NCBI GenBank assembly: GCA_009731375.1
Contig: BJOX01000041.1
Span: forward strand, 479,927-507,829
Direction: 5' to 3'
Length of the DNA stretch: 27,903 bases
Source of the DNA: Paulinella micropora
Taxonomy: Eukaryota > Cercozoa > Imbricatea > Euglyphida
The notes beneath the pieces are model-generated. The model saw nothing but the letters and a program-made list of their open reading frames with translations, ran no database searches and had not been told where the DNA came from. The number at the start of each line of letters is the position of its first letter. Positions within the stretch are counted from its first letter, which is position 1. A program made the position numbers and the translations under genes. Shown piece after piece: positions 16,317 to 27,722 of this stretch.

Positions 16317-17213
16317 GGTATGCTTTTAGTATGAGTGAACATAATTCTTTATAGTCTGGCTTATCACTGTCTGACCTAGACCAATACATTGTACCCCCTA
16401 CGCCGCCCAGAGTTAGAGTTGAGCACTCCTTGATCTTGAAGAGCAAGAACACTATCTGAAAATCGTCGGGCAGGGGCACGCCACGGGCTTGCAGTCGTTC
16501 GAAGCGCTGAGTGAGCTTCTCCATCCAAGTAGGTAGTTGTTTGCCACTTCGAATCTTATCCTCGAAAAGTTGCATGAGCAGGCGGGCCACGGAGACGCAG
16601 CCCTTGCTCCCAAAGCGTTCGCATAGAGCTGACCAAATGAGAGAACGTTCGTTGCCTGCCCGTTGCACTGTAAGTAATGCTGTTGATTCCTGGCAGGCCT
16701 CAACAAGGAAGCAATGGACCTGTATCTTGGCCTTTAGGTAATCCGCTGCAGTAATAGGGTAATCAATTCGGCTGGTACCGTCGTTGCTGCATGGGTGGGT
16801 GGGGTCGATGATGCTGCTCCTTTGCTGTCAAGTCCCGCTGTACTGCTTGAGCTGCTTGAGCCGTTTGAGCTGGTATCTTCCTCGTCGTCGGACTGCTGCG
16901 CGGGTCGGGCAGGTCTCCTTGAGCTGATTCTCGAAGGTCGCTCGGATGTCGTGGCCGTCGGTCCAGGGGTTGGGAGGGTGGGCGCAGATCTTCTCGTAGA
17001 TGAGTAAATGGTAGATATCTCCAAAATAGTGTAAAGTGACTCCGGGTCTTGTAGAAGTAGTACATACCTTGCGTCCAGTCCAAGTAGGAAGGAGAAGATT
17101 TGGAACTTCAACAAGTCAAATTCGTCGATCGGTTTCTTGGGAAACTTGGGTATCTTGAGCTGGTAGCGTGGTGCGTCCAAGGCTCCATAACCAGTAAGTG
17201 CAACAGCTGACAT
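16222..17213 (-). pseudogene. gag of copia-like element B
   Basis: The frame opens at ATG 17213 (MSAVALTGYGALDAPRY) with a serine-rich acidic linker. It then shifts at about 16735 into a UBN2-like gag domain (IWSALCERFGSKGC, then LFEDKIRSGKQLPTWMEKL, then GVPLPDDFQIVFLLFKI). That layout is typical of copia capsid sequences. The shift breaks the protein. Confidence 0.75.
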
Positions 17214-18510
17214 AGTGCCGGATGCTTAAATAAATGTTTAGCGCTGAGGTACTTCGATCAAAGTTTTACAGGGAGATAATGAAATTTAATCAATGGTCAA
17301 AATCGATATTAATTTATATACGACAAGTTTTCTGGATTCAATAAATACCACAAATATTACTCTGAGTCATATGACCATAATTTATGGTGATGGTACAGTA
17401 TGGCCCAATATGATTAAACCTGATTAAACCGGTTTCGGATATGGAATGATGGTAATATTATTGTAACGATTAATAAATATGATAGGCAAACATGTAAATA
17501 GGTAATAGATATGATCAGGTCAAATGTAAATGTTATGTCGTGAAAATGACCAAATATTTGGTATGAATATATTGTAAATATGATTGCTTACTCATATATA
17601 GGGTTTCGACCCTCGGGGCTTTATATATTACAAACATGCGGGACACTAATAGATTCACGGAAGCGGCATAAGGGGGATTAAGCGCGGAATCAAAGAGAGA
17701 CTTTGATCATTGGGGGGGAGAAGGAATGATTGGGAAGATAGATAGGGGGTATGTACCATTTGTGTTATCGGCTCTCTCAGGTTCGTTTCAAAGATACATT
17801 CAAGCATGGCGTTTCAGAGCTGGGGGGGGGACCGCGGCGGGGGTAGCAAAGGTCCAGGGGAGCCTTTCCTTGCCTACGTTGCCTCTGGGCTGGGCGACCG
17901 GGACTACAACGGGCCAGGGGGCATCAAGGGGCTATTAAAAGCCAGAGATATATACAACTGAGGGTGCGTTTTTGATGCACGGATTCTCAGTTCGACACGG
18001 GCGAAGAATGAGACGAGGGAAGGGCCATCATGCCTGACGGAAGGATCGGGATAGAGCACGAGGGGCACAGCAACATCGATGCGGCGAGATCAGCTTCAAG
18101 TCGGCGCGGCTCGGCGAGCTTCGGATTGGCGGAATCAGAGGAGCTTCAATTCAGAGGGAAGGGGACACGGCGGGAAGTAATCTGAGCGGAGCTGCAGCGC
18201 ACAAGGCGGGCGTTGCTGCAAGGGTTACTATTCGCTCGGGTTAGTATAGATCGGGATAGTATAGATCGACACTAGGGGGGTATGATTAGTGACTAGGGGC
18301 CGGTTTTTGGGGAGGTCGGGGAAGCGGCAAATATTTTCTTCGGATCATATCAGTGTGGTAACAGTCATGGGTAACGGTTTCAATCGGGGATGGGGAAGTG
18401 CGTGGTGGTTTCGAGCAATATGGCGTATGAGTGATGGCCAACAGCTTTATTCAGGCTTGCGAGAATTGATATTACTCGAAGTCACTCAACACTTGACATA
18501 TTAATGGGTC

Positions 18511-18619
18511 GTGTAAGTATTGGCGCCGGAATGGCACAACTTGAAGTTACTCAAAATCTTACGCAGTGTAAGTATTGGTGAATGGCCAAACTTGAAATTT
18601 TGCAAAAATTCATTAATAC
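18511..18619. repeat. Diverged 55-bp tandem repeat
   Basis: Two units start GTGTAAGTATTGG (18511 and 18566) and share AATGG, CAACTTGAA/AAACTTGAA and CAAAAAT-type blocks. Confidence 0.6.
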
Positions 18620-18912
18620 GAGTACTGCGACGACCGTCACTCAGGTTCGTATTTGCATTCTATCCCGAGGTTGGTCGGCGGCGGTGTAAGTTCGATTTCT
18701 CGCGCGCATAGGGGTGAGCGCGCTAGGGGGGGAGAAGGGATTATGCCGGCCCACCCGGTATATAATTGCAATACTTACCGTTCCGGTCTTTCGGTTATCC
18801 TTGGTCTGAAGTCTACGGAGTCACTACTTTAGGTATTCCACAGTCTTCATATCGTTAGTACAGTTATCTGTTATTAAATATCGTACTATTGTAACAAGCT
18901 TAAAGAGACTCT

Positions 18913-18986
18913 GGCGGCATTGAACCGCCCGTACGTCGTGAAGCCCGCCTCTAGTCAACTTGAAGTTGAATTTCAAGTTGAGGCGG
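18913..18986. repeat. Two adjacent hairpins
   Basis: GGCGG-CATTGAA-CCGCC occupies 18913-18929. It is followed by CCGCCT, a 5-base bulge, CAACTTGAA, a 7-base loop, TTCAAGTTG and AGGCGG (18945-18986), a 15-bp stem. Their role is unknown. Confidence 0.65.
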
Positions 18987-19387
18987 TGGCAGCCCGAAAG
19001 TTTTATCATTGTATGTTTGCAAGCACTAACTTCGATTGCAACAGTGTTCTACAACCATTTCGTACTGTTTCCATTTTGGCATCACCAGAAAAATTTACTA
19101 GAAAACCCTAGTAACCATTTTTCCTGCCTTGAAGCGGCACAGGCGAGGTAGTATCGGCAGGGCCCCTGGCTAGGGCCACACGACGGGGTTTAGCTTCCAA
19201 GGGAGCACAGGCTCCGGCCCTGCAGCAGCAAAGAAAGGAAACAAAAACGCACATGATATTACTGATGCCATTCAGGAGGCCTAATCATCTAACTTTGATG
19301 CAATCGATTTTCGTCCATCGTAGTGCCACGACATTCTGAAGCCATAGTGCCAAAGCTCAAGACAATATCAACTGTCAAATGACGTGC

Positions 19388-19661
19388 TCAGAACTGTCGC
19401 ATCTCAAATATTGACAGAAAATAATGTCCAGAATAGACAAAATCATCTTCAAAGTTAGATGAGTTTGCCACTTGAATGCCTGCAATATTAGGCAATATGC
19501 AGAGAAGCACAATATCGGACTTACCGTCGTTAGGGAACCCAAGCACATCTAATTGCAAAATGTCAGCTGCCAAGAAGCTAGCAGCAACAAGAGGATTTGA
19601 AGTAGCATTTGTAGAGTGAGCAGCAATATCATTGGAAGGTACTGTAAGAACATCCTTGAAA

Positions 19662-19696
<35 letters not shown>

Positions 19697-20219
19697 AGGA
19701 GGAGGAGGAGGAGGAGGAGAAGGAGAAGAAGAAGAAGAAGAAGAAGAAGAAGAAGAAGAAGATGATGATGATGATGATAACGATGATGATGATGATGATG
19801 ATGAAGACGAGGAGGAGGAGGAGGAAGATGTCTGCTGTGGCGCTTGCTCGGTGCTCAGCATGTCCTTTAGCCGCTGGCAGAGGTCCGGACGCGTTCTGCC
19901 TCTGTCCCCGTGCACAAACTCTTTGATATAAGTTCCAGACGAAGTCACCAGGTCCTGCCACAGCAGAGGGCGCGGTGAGCCAAGGTGTGGCTGCAGCAAG
20001 GGGCGACCAGGCTGAAGTAGTGCGGGGCAATGTAGGTGGCGTGCAGCTCAAAGATGGTCTTGGCTCGACTGGCCAGCGCACGCCGATGCAAGACCTGGTA
20101 CAGCGCATGCAGCAACCCTGCATGTAAGCTTCCCCTGCCTGCGCATCTGAGACTCCATCTGTGTCAGCGTGTGTGTGTGTGTGTGTGCGTGTGTGTGTGT
20201 GTGTGCGTGTGTGTGTGTG

Positions 20220-20257
<38 letters not shown>

Positions 20258-23102
20258 TGTGTGTGTGCGTGTGTGGTGACCCGCAGGGGAGTTTGCTGTT
20301 GGATGGTGAAGGGCGGGGAAGCGGAGAGCCGGGCCAGCGAGGCTGGGGTTTGGGGGCGCGAGATGTAGCAGAGCGCGCGGTAGGCCTTGCGCTTAGACTC
20401 TAGGCGGACAGGCGCATGCCAACAGACCATGCTCGAATCACACAACAGCGATACGTGCGGCTGCTTGGTGTGAAGGTGTAGTGTCTGTGCGTGGCGAATG
20501 GAACGACACAATACTTGTGCAAGAGCGCGGGCCTGTGCCTACTCGTCCGGTGTGCATGCGCAGATAGGTATGCAGTGTATGCAATAGGCGGGCCGGCAGA
20601 CCGATGAGGCGTATCAGGTCTTTGAGCTCCTGAGGCGTAGCCTTGTCCAAACAAACCAACTGCACAAACACACACACACACACACACACACATTGGAAAC
20701 ATACAGCACCAAAGCCTTCGCAGAATATGCTCCACTTGCATTTCACCTGCGGTTTGCGACGTAGGTGATGCGTGCTGGTGGTTGAAAGAGCGAGAAAACC
20801 AGACAGTTTGATGGGTTCGGGCGATAAAGGCCTATGTCGGTTCTTGCTCTGAATGACGTGGCTTGAAGAAGCAAGAAAGCGAAGACAGAGAAGGACCTCG
20901 ACATGTGTCTGCGGGCTGCGCTGGTTGATGTCGTGCAGCAGGGCGGCAAGGCGCGCGTTGGTGACACCCAGCCCCGGATTGTGCAGCTCCAGAATGAAGG
21001 GCCGCCCTTCCCCCAGCATGCGCACATCCACATCTTCCCGACCTGTGGGAGGCAGAAGCGAATGGGACAAAAAATGGACTAACTAATATTTATATATATG
21101 GGTTGTATACAAGGACATCCAAATTTACATACTCACATGCGTACACATCTGTATTTATGCAACTACCTGCTGATGCCAGACATGTTGCACAATAAGTCCA
21201 TGCACACCATGTGATATATGTATCCGCAATTACGTCGTGGAGCGTGTAAAAAGGATGGGTGGGGGGGGGGGGGGGTTTNNNNNNNNNNCCTGCAGCCTGG
21301 AATAACTGCAACCAACACACCACACCACCACCCCCGCCCAGCATGGAGCCATCCTGACCGGCTGCGTGTGCGCTATCTGCTACCTTGGCGGCGGGAAGGA
21401 TCAGGCACTCCTCCACGCTGCCCTCGCCTTTGCGCTTGCCGTCGATGAACCACGCCGAGTGCGAGACCTGTCGGCTCAGCTTGCGGTAGCGGCCGGACAG
21501 TAGCAGCGCGGCGTGCTGCAGGCGCACCGCCAACCACAGCGCCGGCAGGATCAGCAGGGAGGGCGCGCCAGTCGGCGCGTCGAGGCGGGCGGCGGGATCG
21601 GCGGTGGGCTGGGGTTGGAGCGGGGGAAAGAACTGTGCGCGCTGGAGCTGGCTCGGGGACAGGTGTCGCAGGGCAGCCTGCACAGCTGCCGCCGTCAGCT
21701 CGGCGCCACTCGGCACATCTTCCCCGCGCCACTCAGCCAGCTGCCGCAAGAGCTGCACCACAGCCACGTCCTGGCCCTTGTGTGCCCCCTGCTCCTTGGC
21801 GGTGGGGCCCTCACCGCGCGGGGCGGCCGCGACGGCAGCGCGATGCGTGGCCTCGGTTGGGGCCGCCGGGCTAGTGGTGGGATTGTGCGCAAACCGGCAG
21901 GAACCGCCGCGTGCGCACTTTCCTTGCTGCCACAAAACAGGGAGAACAGACCAACCCGGTGAGAGGAGAAATCAAACGAAGCACACGAAGAGAACGAGGA
22001 AGAGTTCAGCAGTTCCTCGATCTACTACATTTATGCGCTGGTACGTGTGTGCACCTGGAAGGCGTAGCAAGGGAGCTTGGGTTTGTTTTTGCTCTTCCTC
22101 CTGGCAGCGCAGCAGACACCACGTTCCTTCCAACGCAAACAGCTGCAGGTCACCTCAGAGAGCAAAGCAAGAACAGCAAGAAACAAGGGCATTACCGCTT
22201 CTTCTTCTTTTGTTTGCTCTCCTCTCTGGCCTCCCCGCTTTCTGCTCTGTTGCTGTATGCCTGCGTTGCGCACGTGTCCACTTCTTGTCCTTGCTCTGCT
22301 GCCGTCTCAACATCTCGTTTCCTTTTCTTGCTGCCTGCTGCCCCTGGTTTGGGCGGGCTACTGCTGAGAGACTCGCCGGCGAGCTCTTGCACCTGGGCTG
22401 TGGGGGCTGCCAGAGCGTTCTGCCGGAACGCCCAGTCCAGCTCCAGCATGGGCATGTCTTTGCCGCCCGCGAAGCTGAAGGTCAGGTCACAGCGGCGCGC
22501 AATCGCCGCTCCGAACGTCCTACAGCCCAGCCAGACACCACACACCAACATAAAAATGACAGCTTCACCAGAAAAGGAGGAGTTGAAAGTGTTCTTGAAA
22601 ACGTAAATATTTGTTCAGCAAAGTGTTTCCGTCTGGTTAGGCGCAGTCAGAGACATGATTGATGTGAGCTGCAGCATGGAATCATTTATGTTGACACAGA
22701 ACCAGAATCCGCAAAAGATAAACACATAAGACACAAAGATTACATGCATGGCAACCCCCCTCCCAACATGTACATGCAAACACCACACATATGGGCAGAT
22801 GCAGACACTAAAACGCGCTCGTGTACAACTCAACAAAAGGATATATGGACCATCATACAACAAGCTCACAGCTACATCTGCATGCTTGGAGGGCTCAGAC
22901 AAGCACACACACACAGAAACAGCGACGACAGCCCACGCGCGGACCATTTCACTGCGTCCTTGAGTTGAACGGTGCTCTCACTGGCTTTTCCTTGGAACCT
23001 AACGTGGCAGGCCAGGCCTTGATGGAAGCACTCTGAAGCTTTTTGTGGAGGAAAGTGGAACCGAATAGCATACATACATACATACATATATACATACATA
23101 CA

Positions 23103-23136
<34 letters not shown>

Positions 23137-24046
23137 GTCGAGAAGTACAGGCAACTGGTAATTGAGAGAGGAATGACACAGCGATGGAGGTAAGACAAGA
23201 CAAGACAAGACAAGAAAGACAACGCGACCGCAGCTGTTGCGGGAAGGCGGTACGCAGGTAGAGCCACATGGCCTCGTGTCGCACGCGCAAAGAGGACGGG
23301 TACTGCACAACACATACAGCACACTTGCATACTTGGCCACTGCAGACAGCACACCGCGCAGAACCAGCTACCGATGCCGCAGCAGTACATGTCCTTTCTT
23401 GCCAGAGGCCAACAAATGCATGCGTGTTGCATAATCCAAGAGAGGCGGGAAGTCAGCACACAGGCAAGCAGAGCAGAGCAGTACTGTCACGCCTATGGAG
23501 AAGGTCTGGGCTTCGGTCTGGAACTTGCGCAGGGACTGCTGGATGAAGTCAAGCTGCTGATCGCTGCCAACACAAGCCCAGCACAGCGCACAGCAGACTA
23601 TTGACCACCAGCCAGTGCAAATTGAACAAGCATGGAATGTCTACAAGAGCAAGACAGACGCAGTACAATGAAGCGATAACACTCGGCCTGCTTCTATCAG
23701 ATTCGTTGTTGGTGCCCCTCCTCCTTGCTGGCGCATGCTACCTAGTCTCTGCCAGTGCATGGTGAAGGGGGAGTACATATTTTGCAAGAGTCCAGCGCAC
23801 AGGCAGCAAACACCTTGCAACGGGAACAGCAGAGGAGAGGATGACGATGAGCAAGATGGCGATGTCGAGGACGGTGACGATGATGACGAGGAAGAGGACG
23901 CGGGATAAGAAGCGAAGAGAGAGTCCGTGTTGGAGAAATAAATTTCTTCCTCCACTCCAAGCATCCTGGTATGGGGAGTGTTAGACCTTTTGCTTGTGTG
24001 TGAAGAAAGAAGAAGCAAGCAATATCACTGAAGGAATGAAGAAAAC

Positions 24047-24080
<34 letters not shown>

Positions 24081-24123
24081 GTCTCTTTCTCTCTCTCTCT
24101 CTGTCTCTCTCTCTCTCTCTCTC

Positions 24124-24189
<66 letters not shown>

Positions 24190-24293
24190 TTCGATCTCTA
24201 AGTTGCGGACCGCAGCACGCAGCGGGCGCAGCAGCCGTGCGCCTGCAGAAACGCGCCCAGCTCCGCCGGCACCAACAGCTCCAGCGAATACAT
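19388..24293 (-). CDS. PUS10: tRNA pseudouridine synthase PUS10, multi-exon
   Basis: PUS10 makes pseudouridine 54/55 in the tRNA T-loop. Supported exons are 24293-24211, 23965-23777, 23563-23485, 23302-23229, 22519-22196, 22100-22055, 21926-21384, one starting at 21296 and lost in the N gap, 21042-20897, 20659-20602, 20399-20281, 20094-20008 and 19954 onward. Every visible junction is AG/GT and in phase. Features in order are the zinc-binding pairs HGCCARCVLR and VCCLCAGLLQ, RVRHEAMWLYLRTAF, a Lys/Arg-rich linker, a CCCH finger, LLSGRYRKLSRQVSHS, FIDGKRKGEGSVEE, catalytic GREDVDVRMLG, SKRKAYRALCYIS, QQTPLR, VLHRRALASRAKTIFELHA, SGTYIKEFVHGDRGRTRP and ADILQLDVLGF. ATG 24293 is the first after an in-frame upstream stop. 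The 3' end is unsure: a GTAAGT donor at 19524 or readthrough to the stop at 19388. The CCCH finger and serine tract are unusual for the family. Confidence 0.92.
19655..19840. repeat. GAA/GGA/GAT array inside the last large PUS10 exon
   Basis: Read on the minus strand, this trinucleotide array encodes a long Ser run with a short Pro block. It stays in frame between the GRTRPDLCQRL segment and ADILQLDVLGF. No good splice sites remove it, so it is probably translated. Confidence 0.75.
20165..20278. repeat. GT dinucleotide array at a PUS10 splice donor
   Basis: On the minus strand the donor GTCACC after the QQTPLR exon leads straight into an AC array. A shorter AC/GT array (20671-20692) sits just upstream of the acceptor of exon 20659-20602. 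Confidence 0.9.
21279..21288. other. Assembly gap (10 N) next to a 15-G run
   Basis: Ten N follow GGGTTT after a homopolymer G run (21261-21275). On the minus strand a good acceptor (TTATTCCAG) opens GCTGCAGG in the right phase and runs into the gap, so a PUS10 exon between the GSVEE and GREDVDVR segments is hidden or truncated here. Confidence 0.8.
23070..23137. repeat. CATA then TTAC arrays in a PUS10 intron
   Basis: CATA units (23070-23103) pass into TTAC units (23104-23137). Nearby is an ACAAG/GACAAGA pentamer run (about 23192-23215). The rest of the intron 22520-23228 is unique non-coding sequence. Confidence 0.85.
24047..24186. repeat. CT dinucleotide array in PUS10 intron 1
   Basis: A long CT array with TTT and GT interruptions lies between the first two PUS10 exons. 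It starts about 25 bases after the donor at 24210 on the minus strand. Confidence 0.9.
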
Positions 24294-24440
24294 CACCACG
24301 CTATATGTGCAGGTCAAGTGAATAAATCATCACATTACTCGCGCAGCTCCAGCGAACGCATCACATACAATGCACCAGCAGCTCCAGCATATAAATCACC
24401 ACACTGCACGAACAGCTGCAGCCAATACATCTGCACGCGC
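24272..24440. repeat. Degenerate repeats around the PUS10 start codon
   Basis: CAGCTCCAGCGAATACATCACC at the start of PUS10 recurs in altered form at about 24344, 24380 and 24413 (CAGCTCCAGCGAACGCATCA, CAGCTCCAGCATATAAATCA and CAGCTGCAGCCAATACATCT). Copies of the first coding bases therefore lie in the presumed 5' UTR or promoter. Confidence 0.65.
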
Positions 24441-24618
24441 CATCCAAGCATGTGGGCACGTGGAGAGACGCCGCGGACAGGTGAGGAAGAGAAACACACA
24501 CATATTAAACCAAGACGCAGCCTTTCCCTAGTTCTTCTCATATTTGTACTCTTCCTTATTTTCTTCTCATTTTTACTCTGCTCGTTGTGCTGGTGAAAGA
24601 ACGCAAACAGCAACAATC

Positions 24619-24679
24619 ATGGAAGAAGAGGAAGAAGAAGAAGAAAGAAGAAGACAAAGAAGAAGAAGAAGAAGAAGAA

Positions 24680-24735
<56 letters not shown>

Positions 24736-24890
24736 AGAAGAAGAAGAAGAAGAAGGAGAAGGAGAAGAGGAGGAGAAGGAGGAGGAGGATGAGGAGAAGA
24801 AGAAGGAAGTGGAAGAGGAGGAAGTGGAAGAAGAGAAAGAGGAGGAAGAAGAGGAGGAGGAGGAAGAGGAGGTGGAGGAGGAGGTGAGTA
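24619..24890. repeat. GAA/GAG trinucleotide array
   Basis: Nearly pure purine sequence. The poly-Glu frame on the plus strand from 24587 starts with MLVKERK and ends where the array ends. I treat it as a microsatellite artefact, though a short translated product cannot be excluded. Positions 24441-24618 are unique, with no recognised gene. Confidence 0.8.
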
Positions 24891-24992
24891 GTCGCCATCC
24901 AGTGTTTAAAAATAGCTTTCGGGCTAACGATTTGTATATATGACCAGAGGTCACTTTAGTTCTCGTTTCAGTAAGTTTATGAGATCGAAGGT

Positions 24993-25689
<697 letters not shown>

Positions 25690-25830
25690 GACAAAGAAGA
25701 AGAAGAAGAATAAAAATAAGAAGAAGAAGAAGAAGAAGAAGAAGGAGAAGGAGAAGGAGAAGAAGGAGAAGAAGAAGAAGAAGAAGAAGAAGAAGAAGAA
25801 GAAGAAGAAGAGGACAACAACAACAACAAA
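25690..25830. repeat. GAA array ending in CAA units
   Basis: GAA with GGA variants (25690-25812) then CAA (25815-25828), immediately before the non-LTR retrotransposon remnant. Confidence 0.9.
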
Positions 25831-25856
25831 ATAATGACACATAAGAATAACCATGA

Positions 25857-26867
25857 AATTGTCCTCGCTCTCTCGACATAGACCTTTCCAAAGCCTATAA
25901 TACTGTTGTGCACGATACACTATCACATAAACTCAAAAACAACTTTAACTTCTGTGATAATGCCCTGGCTTTCTTTGCATCTTACTTTACCAACAGAATA
26001 CTCAATATGCACACTTGCCATGGAATCCCACAATTCAGCACATTATCTACTACCCTTCTCCTATTCATCAATAATATTACTCGACACATCATAAATGGCA
26101 CAGTCTATACATACGCTGACGACACCACACTGGTGGTCACAGCCAAAAACCAGCGCAGCGCTGCAAACAAGCGCGTAACACACCATAGACCGCCTTACCA
26201 ATTATTTCCAAAAAGTAATAATAGGCGTATTATGCGTTTATGGATGTTGACCAGGGGTTGTATATATTTTTTGGTTTTATCTTGCGTGCCCTAAAAAACT
26301 TATGTTATATATGAGGTGTGGGTATACAAGGAAGTAGTAAAGTTGTTTTAAGGTATGGGTAGGTAGCAGCTTGTGGCATAGGCTAGGATCTGGACCTTAG
26401 AGTAGATTTTGGTAATAACGTTGTGAATTTCTTGGTATTCAAGGTTTCGATGAAGAATACCAAGAATGAGCTTGTTGGCATTGCTCTGTCTCCTGGCTAT
26501 TTATTGCGAGGTGAATGTTAAAAGGACGCTTATGGAAATCGTATATTGGGTCTTGGCTGGGTTAGGGACAAGGTTATTTTCCCATACTGCACCTTTACTG
26601 CATAAACTACAACTCCTGGACCTCTATAACCTTTATACGAATAGAGTATGCAACAAAAATAAAACATCAACCCATGCATGATAATAAATACACTAGTACT
26701 AACACCACGCATATCCACCGAACCAGATACTCTCTTAAACACAAACTATACATAGACAGAAATTACCCGCACTTCACGCAAACAAATGCTAAGATCTACA
26801 ATACGTTACCCGACAATATCTTCCACATAAGCAAACTAAGCAATTCAAAAAAGAACTTAAGAAATAG
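25857..26867 (+). pseudogene. Non-LTR retrotransposon reverse transcriptase remnant
   Basis: RT motifs of LINE-type elements are present: DIDLSKAYNTVVHDTLSHKL (palm Asp), FFASYFTNR, CHGIPQFSTLSTTLLLFINN (a changed GxPQGSxLxPxLF motif) and YTYADDTTLVV (the xADD box). A frameshift at about 26180 moves the reading into HTIDRLTNYFQK. Further breaks follow, then the C-terminal region APLLHKLQLLDLYNLYTNRV and, in another frame from 26674, the IYNTLPDNIFHISKL segment. The 5' half of the element is absent. The family resembles CR1/Jockey-like LINEs, but the clade is not decided. Confidence 0.8.
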
Positions 26868-27140
26868 GAGGGAAAGGGGAGACAGGGGAAGAAGGAGGAG
26901 GAGAGAAAGGAGAATAAGCAGCTTGCTTCTTCTGCTTTCTGCTTTCTCTTCTCCTCCTTCTCCCCTTTCCTCTCCTTCTCCTCCTTCTTTTCCCCTTTTC
27001 CTTCTCTTGCTCCCCATCATCTTTCTCCTCCTCCGTCTCCTGCTCCCCATCCTCTTTCTCCTCTTCCCTCTCTATCTCCTCCTCCTTCTCCTCCCCCTTC
27101 TTCTCCGTCTCCCCCTTCTTCTCCCCTCCCTCATTCTCCT
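26868..27140. repeat. Purine tract followed by long complementary pyrimidine tract
   Basis: GGGAAAGGGG/GAAGGAGGAGG-type purines (26868-26916) are followed by TTCTCCTCC/TTCCCC pyrimidines (26927-27140). The two can pair as a large imperfect hairpin about a short centre near 26920. They interrupt the retrotransposon tail. Confidence 0.75.
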
Positions 27141-27665
27141 GATCGTTCAACCAATCGATCGTTCAACCATCAACTTTGTTCTCAAATCTTGTCACGCTTT
27201 GGATGATACCAACATATATAAGCGCCTTGGTCTTTTCAAACACTACGGCATGTCGGGACTCAGCGCCAGCTTTGAAACCTGTTTTTATTACGACCCTATA
27301 ATGCATTTGTGCACGACCTTGTCTACCACAACGGTTTACCTTTGTGCTTCCCATTCTTTCGTGTCTTCGTAACTCTCCATGCTTTCTTCATTTTCTAATT
27401 TGCTTTGAATCCTTTCGTTTCCTTTCTGTTAATTTTATTTTCACCTTCCTTTTCTTTTTCCTGTTTTTTCCCATTCCTATTCGTCTTTCCTTTCATTTTA
27501 CTCTTCTTTCTTATTCTCCCACTTTCTTTTCCCCCTATTTATTTATTTATTTATTTATTTTGTAGCTCTCGTCTTCCTTGCCTATCTTCTTATCCCATCA
27601 TTTTACTTCGTTTGGTTTTCACTCCTTCTAGTGACTTCAGTGGGAGTTACTCCTGCGTTCATTCC

Positions 27666-27722
<57 letters not shown>

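Larger units (their letters stand above)
11025..17213 (-). mobile_element. Copia-like retrotransposon B with an extra MYND ORF, degenerate
   Basis: On the minus strand the order is gag, CCHC-like knuckle, proline-rich/MYND ORF, protease, integrase and RT. Integrase before RT is diagnostic of Ty1/copia. The RT is cut off before its YxDD box at about 11025, and RNase H and the 3' LTR are missing. Several stops and frameshifts are present. A 5' LTR should lie beyond 17213, but I could not find its ends or primer site. Confidence 0.85.
17214..19387. other. Non-coding intergenic region, probably including the 5' end of element B
   Basis: The AT-rich part 17220-17640 holds several perfect palindromes (17366-17375, 17426-17435, 17549-17562). 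From 17700 the DNA is G-rich with G-runs. A TATA-like stretch at 17948-17955 precedes a small hairpin (GTGC...GCAC near 17964-17981) nested in CTGAG/CTCAG. A direct repeat lies at 18511-18619 and hairpins at 18913-18986. The open frames here are short and unrelated to known families. I could not define LTR ends or a primer site for element B. Confidence 0.45.

Noticed and set aside
24587-24943. Poly-Glu open frame (and Ser/Phe/Leu frames on the other strand)
   Set aside because: It exists only because GAA/GAG arrays lack stops. There is no domain outside the array and no splice context.
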